From a virus: 20,064 nucleotides of DNA. The stretch covers positions 1 through 20,064 of the IMG/VR virus record IMGVR_UViG_3300006810_000562, one strand, 5' to 3'. The notes under the pieces were generated by a model. The model did no database searches and was not told where the DNA came from. It saw only the letters and a program-made list of their open reading frames with translations. This document shows, piece after piece, positions 20,018 to 20,064 of this stretch. Within the stretch, counting starts at the first letter, position 1, and each line of letters starts with the position of its first letter. Position numbers and translations under genes: made by a program.

Positions 20018-20064
20018 ATGAGTCAAGTAGAATTAAACATTGATGAATTAAAGGATTTTATGAA
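20018..20064 (+). CDS. Partial gene, start only
   Basis: An ATG one base after the previous TAA opens a frame that runs to the window end: MSQVELNIDELKDFM, 15 residues plus a partial codon. The start is acidic and helical. Because VWA proteins of the kind at 18602 are often paired with a MoxR-type ATPase, that is a reasonable guess for this gene, but the visible residues do not show it. Confidence 0.5.
   Translation, partial: MSQVELNIDELKDFM

Noticed and set aside
1-20064. CRISPR array, insertion sequence or integrase
   Set aside because: No regularly spaced direct repeats, transposase motifs or terminal inverted repeats were seen on reading.
1-20064. Stop-codon reassignment (TAG or TGA read through), known in some crAss-like phages
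   Set aside because: Genes end cleanly at TAG, TGA and TAA with the next start close behind; no family-conserved gene needs read-through here.

Overview
This window looks like the replication and early-gene half of a large, AT-rich dsDNA bacteriophage of the phylum Bacteroidota. Genes are short, almost all on the + strand, and packed with 1 to 28 base overlaps (ATGA, TAATG). Starts are preceded by A/T-rich sequence rather than Shine-Dalgarno motifs, as is usual for Bacteroidota and their phages. TAA, TGA and TAG all act as real stops, so I see no stop-codon reassignment. The gene set (SF2 helicase, family-1 uracil-DNA glycosylase, DnaB-type helicase, Sak4-like ATPase, SSB-like protein, DnaG-type primase) resembles the replication module of crAss-like or marine flavobacterial phages. 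No terminase, capsid, integrase or phage polymerase is visible, so a finer taxonomic call is inference.

Layout. Positions 1-736: one small gene flanked by non-coding DNA rich in inverted repeats, ending in a perfect terminator hairpin; this may hold a structured RNA. 749-2423: small unknown genes (membrane, coiled-coil, acidic), with terminators at 1394-1425 and about 2391-2423. 2475-3438: two genes with inverted repeats around them; the second has its own strong terminator and is probably highly expressed. 3466-4656: a basic protein, an HNH-type protein, a 39-residue zinc ribbon and a small membrane protein. 4660-7453: SF2 helicase, a helical protein, a ClpS-like protease adaptor, and a protein joining a DnaA domain IV-like helix-turn-helix to a possible ribbon-helix-helix. 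7447-9140: a radical SAM protein of the spore photoproduct lyase type, a secreted protein and a membrane protein. 9187-11258: small unknowns, including the only two - strand genes, interleaved with + genes. 11257-16822: uracil-DNA glycosylase, a possible helicase loader, DnaB helicase, an unknown, Sak4-like ATPase, SSB-like protein (strong terminator behind it) and primase. 16819-18605: a GIY-YIG-like nuclease whose end lies in another frame, DUF6878-like and DUF6915-like proteins and two small repeat-motif proteins. 18602-20064: a zinc-metallopeptidase/VWA protein, a zinc-ribbon protein and the start of one more gene.

How it works together (inference). Primase, helicase and the possible loader would form a primosome. 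The SSB-like and Sak4-like proteins would handle single-strand annealing recombination. Uracil-DNA glycosylase and the SPL-like enzyme suggest DNA repair. The ClpS-like protein, the secreted protein and several one- or two-helix membrane proteins are candidates for host take-over. The most notable points are the phage ClpS homologue, the SPL-like radical SAM enzyme, the frame break in the GIY-YIG gene, the unusual primase and the possible structured RNA at 362-700.
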